DNA of 64,000 nucleotides from Lentzea aerocolonigenes (GTDB taxonomy: Bacteria; Actinomycetota; Actinomycetes; Mycobacteriales; Pseudonocardiaceae): positions 372,001-436,000 of the forward strand of contig NZ_BBOJ01000006.1 of NCBI RefSeq assembly GCF_000974445.1. Reading direction: 5' to 3'. Made by a program: the position numbers and the translations under genes. The notes under the pieces were generated by a model. It was not told the DNA's origin, ran no database searches, and saw only the letters and a program-made list of their open reading frames with translations. Positions 63,057 to 64,000 of this stretch are shown here, piece after piece. The stretch's first letter is position 1. Each line of letters opens with the position of its first letter.

Positions 63057-64000
63057 TCACCCGGATGTGAGCGCGCCCGACCACGTCACCACGCGGTCGA
63101 AGTGGCAGTCGAGGTTCTCGTCGCCGTGGTGGACGACGAGCAAGCCGCGACCGCTGGTCCGCCGCATCAGTGCGAGGAGAACGAGTTGCCTCGCGTCTTC
63201 GTCGAGGTTCGCGAACGGTTCGTCGACCAGGTACACGTCTGCGTCCTCACCGACGAGCGCGGCGATCCCGACCCGTTGGCGCTGGCCGGACGACAGGTCC
63301 GTCGGCAGTTGGTCGGTGAGCCCGTCCAGGTCCAGCGACGCGCGAAGTTCGGCGTCGGGGACCAGTGAGCGGACGGGCAAAGGCGGCAGGTTCACCGGTG
63401 CGGTCAGGCTCGCCACTCGCGCGGGCGCGGCCACCAAGCCGGTCTCGGGGGCGAGCGTGCCGGAGATGACGTGCAGCAGTGTCGTTTTCCCGCAACCGTT
63501 CGGGCCTCGGAGCAGGACGCGCTCACCCGCGCGCAGTTCGAAGTCGTCGAGCCGGACCGTCGAGCCGTCGTCGTAGGTGACTTCGGCACCGTCGACCAGC
63601 ACCACGGGTCCTTCGTCGTGGTTCCGCGCGAGCTGGGAGCCGCGCAGGCGGTCGATGCGTTTGAGCACCGCGGTGTTGCGGCGCGTCTCCGGGATCATGT
63701 TGATGAGGTCGAAGATCCCGGTCACGGCTCGCCACAGCGAGTTCACGAACGCGAGGAAGCTGCCGAAGGTCATCCTGCCGACGAACACGAAGTACGCGCC
63801 GACGATCATGGAGGCCGTGTCCGACAGGTTCATCACCAGGTCGCTCAGCGTGCTCTGCTTCAGGGCGAGCCGGTAGTTGACGAACGTGATGTCGAGAAAC
63901 CCGCTCAGCGCCTTTCTGTTCGCCTCACGGGTGCCGGGCAGCAGCAACCGGAGACCACGCAGTGCCCGGAACGCTTCGAGTGTCCTGGCCAGCACGTTGA
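63057..64000 (-). CDS. ABC exporter (fused membrane and ATPase domains), 5' end outside window
   Basis: About 314 C-terminal residues are present. A partial membrane domain (segments VGAYFVFVGRMTFGSFLAFV and flanks) is followed by a nucleotide-binding domain with Walker A GPNGCGKTT, signature LSSGQRQRVG, Walker B DVYLVDEPFAN and the switch His in VVHHGDEN. The frame is open to the right edge, so the GTG at 63995 is not the real start. It resembles SbmA/BacA- or CydC-like single-chain half-transporters that dimerise. It is separated from the cluster by the scar region, so its link to product export is uncertain. Confidence 0.85.
   Translation of the reverse strand, partial: NVLARTLEAFRALRGLRLLLPGTREANRKALSGFLDITFVNYRLALKQSTLSDLVMNLSDTASMIVGAYFVFVGRMTFGSFLAFVNSLWRAVTGIFDLINMIPETRRNTAVLKRIDRLRGSQLARNHDEGPVVLVDGAEVTYDDGSTVRLDDFELRAGERVLLRGPNGCGKTTLLHVISGTLAPETGLVAAPARVASLTAPVNLPPLPVRSLVPDAELRASLDLDGLTDQLPTDLSSGQRQRVGIAALVGEDADVYLVDEPFANLDEDARQLVLLALMRRTSGRGLLVVHHGDENLDCHFDRVVTWSGALTSG

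Noticed and set aside
1..64000. CRISPR array or prophage
   Set aside because: No short direct repeats with regular spacers and no phage structural or integrase genes were seen.

Overview
The DNA is very GC-rich. Genes are dense, often start with GTG or TTG, and commonly overlap by GTGA, ATGA or TGATG. Large LuxR-type regulators, an MbtH protein and actinobacterial-style synthetases are present. Together these point to a filamentous actinomycete, and a Pseudonocardiales-type genome (Lentzea, Saccharothrix, Actinosynnema or Amycolatopsis relatives) is my best guess. Nearly the whole window is one specialised-metabolite cluster.

Layout. 1-10182 (minus) is a nonribosomal peptide synthetase (NRPS1) whose 3' end lies outside the window; it reads C-A-PCP-E-C-A-PCP-E-C-A. 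11077-12588 (plus) is an isolated membrane glycosyltransferase. 38367 down to 12970 (minus) is a nearly continuous chain of 17 genes: stand-alone C domain, MbtH, NRPS2 (A-PCP-C-A-PCP), NRPS3 (C-A-PCP-C-A-PCP-TE), MFS exporter, DAHP synthase, SbnA-like, ACP, KS, KSbeta-like, FabG, second KSbeta-like, SbnB-like, carboxyltransferase-like, two FabZ-like dehydratases and a membrane-anchored alpha/beta hydrolase. 38596-46625 (plus, divergent) holds an Fe(II)/2-oxoglutarate hydroxylase, an EPSP-synthase/acyl-CoA-ligase fusion, an acyl-CoA dehydrogenase, a Y-x6-K enoyl-reductase-type SDR and a 2,4-dienoyl-CoA-reductase-like flavoprotein. 46809-61450 holds a second KS, four large LuxR/LAL regulators, a PAS-LuxR regulator, a second hydroxylase and a 19-codon Asn-rich small ORF. 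61451-63056 is a gene-poor scar with a transposase relic and a tRNA-Pro-like relic. 63057-64000 is a truncated ABC exporter.

How it may work together (inference). DAHP synthase raises shikimate flux. The AroA-ligase fusion, acyl-CoA dehydrogenase, SDR and dienoyl-CoA reductase match the enzyme classes known for making cyclohexane- or cyclohexenecarboxyl-CoA from shikimate (ansatrienin and asukamycin precedents). That acyl starter could be extended by a dissociated, reducing type II PKS (KS, KSbeta-like proteins, FabG, FabZ-like, ACP) into a polyene or reduced chain. The stand-alone C domain would then pass it to the NRPS line. SbnA/SbnB would supply L-2,3-diaminopropionate. Pocket residues suggest ornithine-like residues in NRPS1 (two epimerised), Asn/Asp in NRPS2 module 2 and a basic residue in NRPS3 module 2. 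The TauD/VioC-like enzymes would hydroxylate one or two residues, and the NRPS3 thioesterase would release the product.

The points most worth a second look are: the shikimate-starter plus reducing type II PKS plus Dap-NRPS combination; the AroA-ligase fusion; the Asn-rich peptide followed by two hairpins upstream of a regulator, which looks like an amino-acid attenuator; the loss of both histidines in the condensation motif of two NRPS1 C domains; and a perfect 16-bp inverted repeat between the two main divergent operons.
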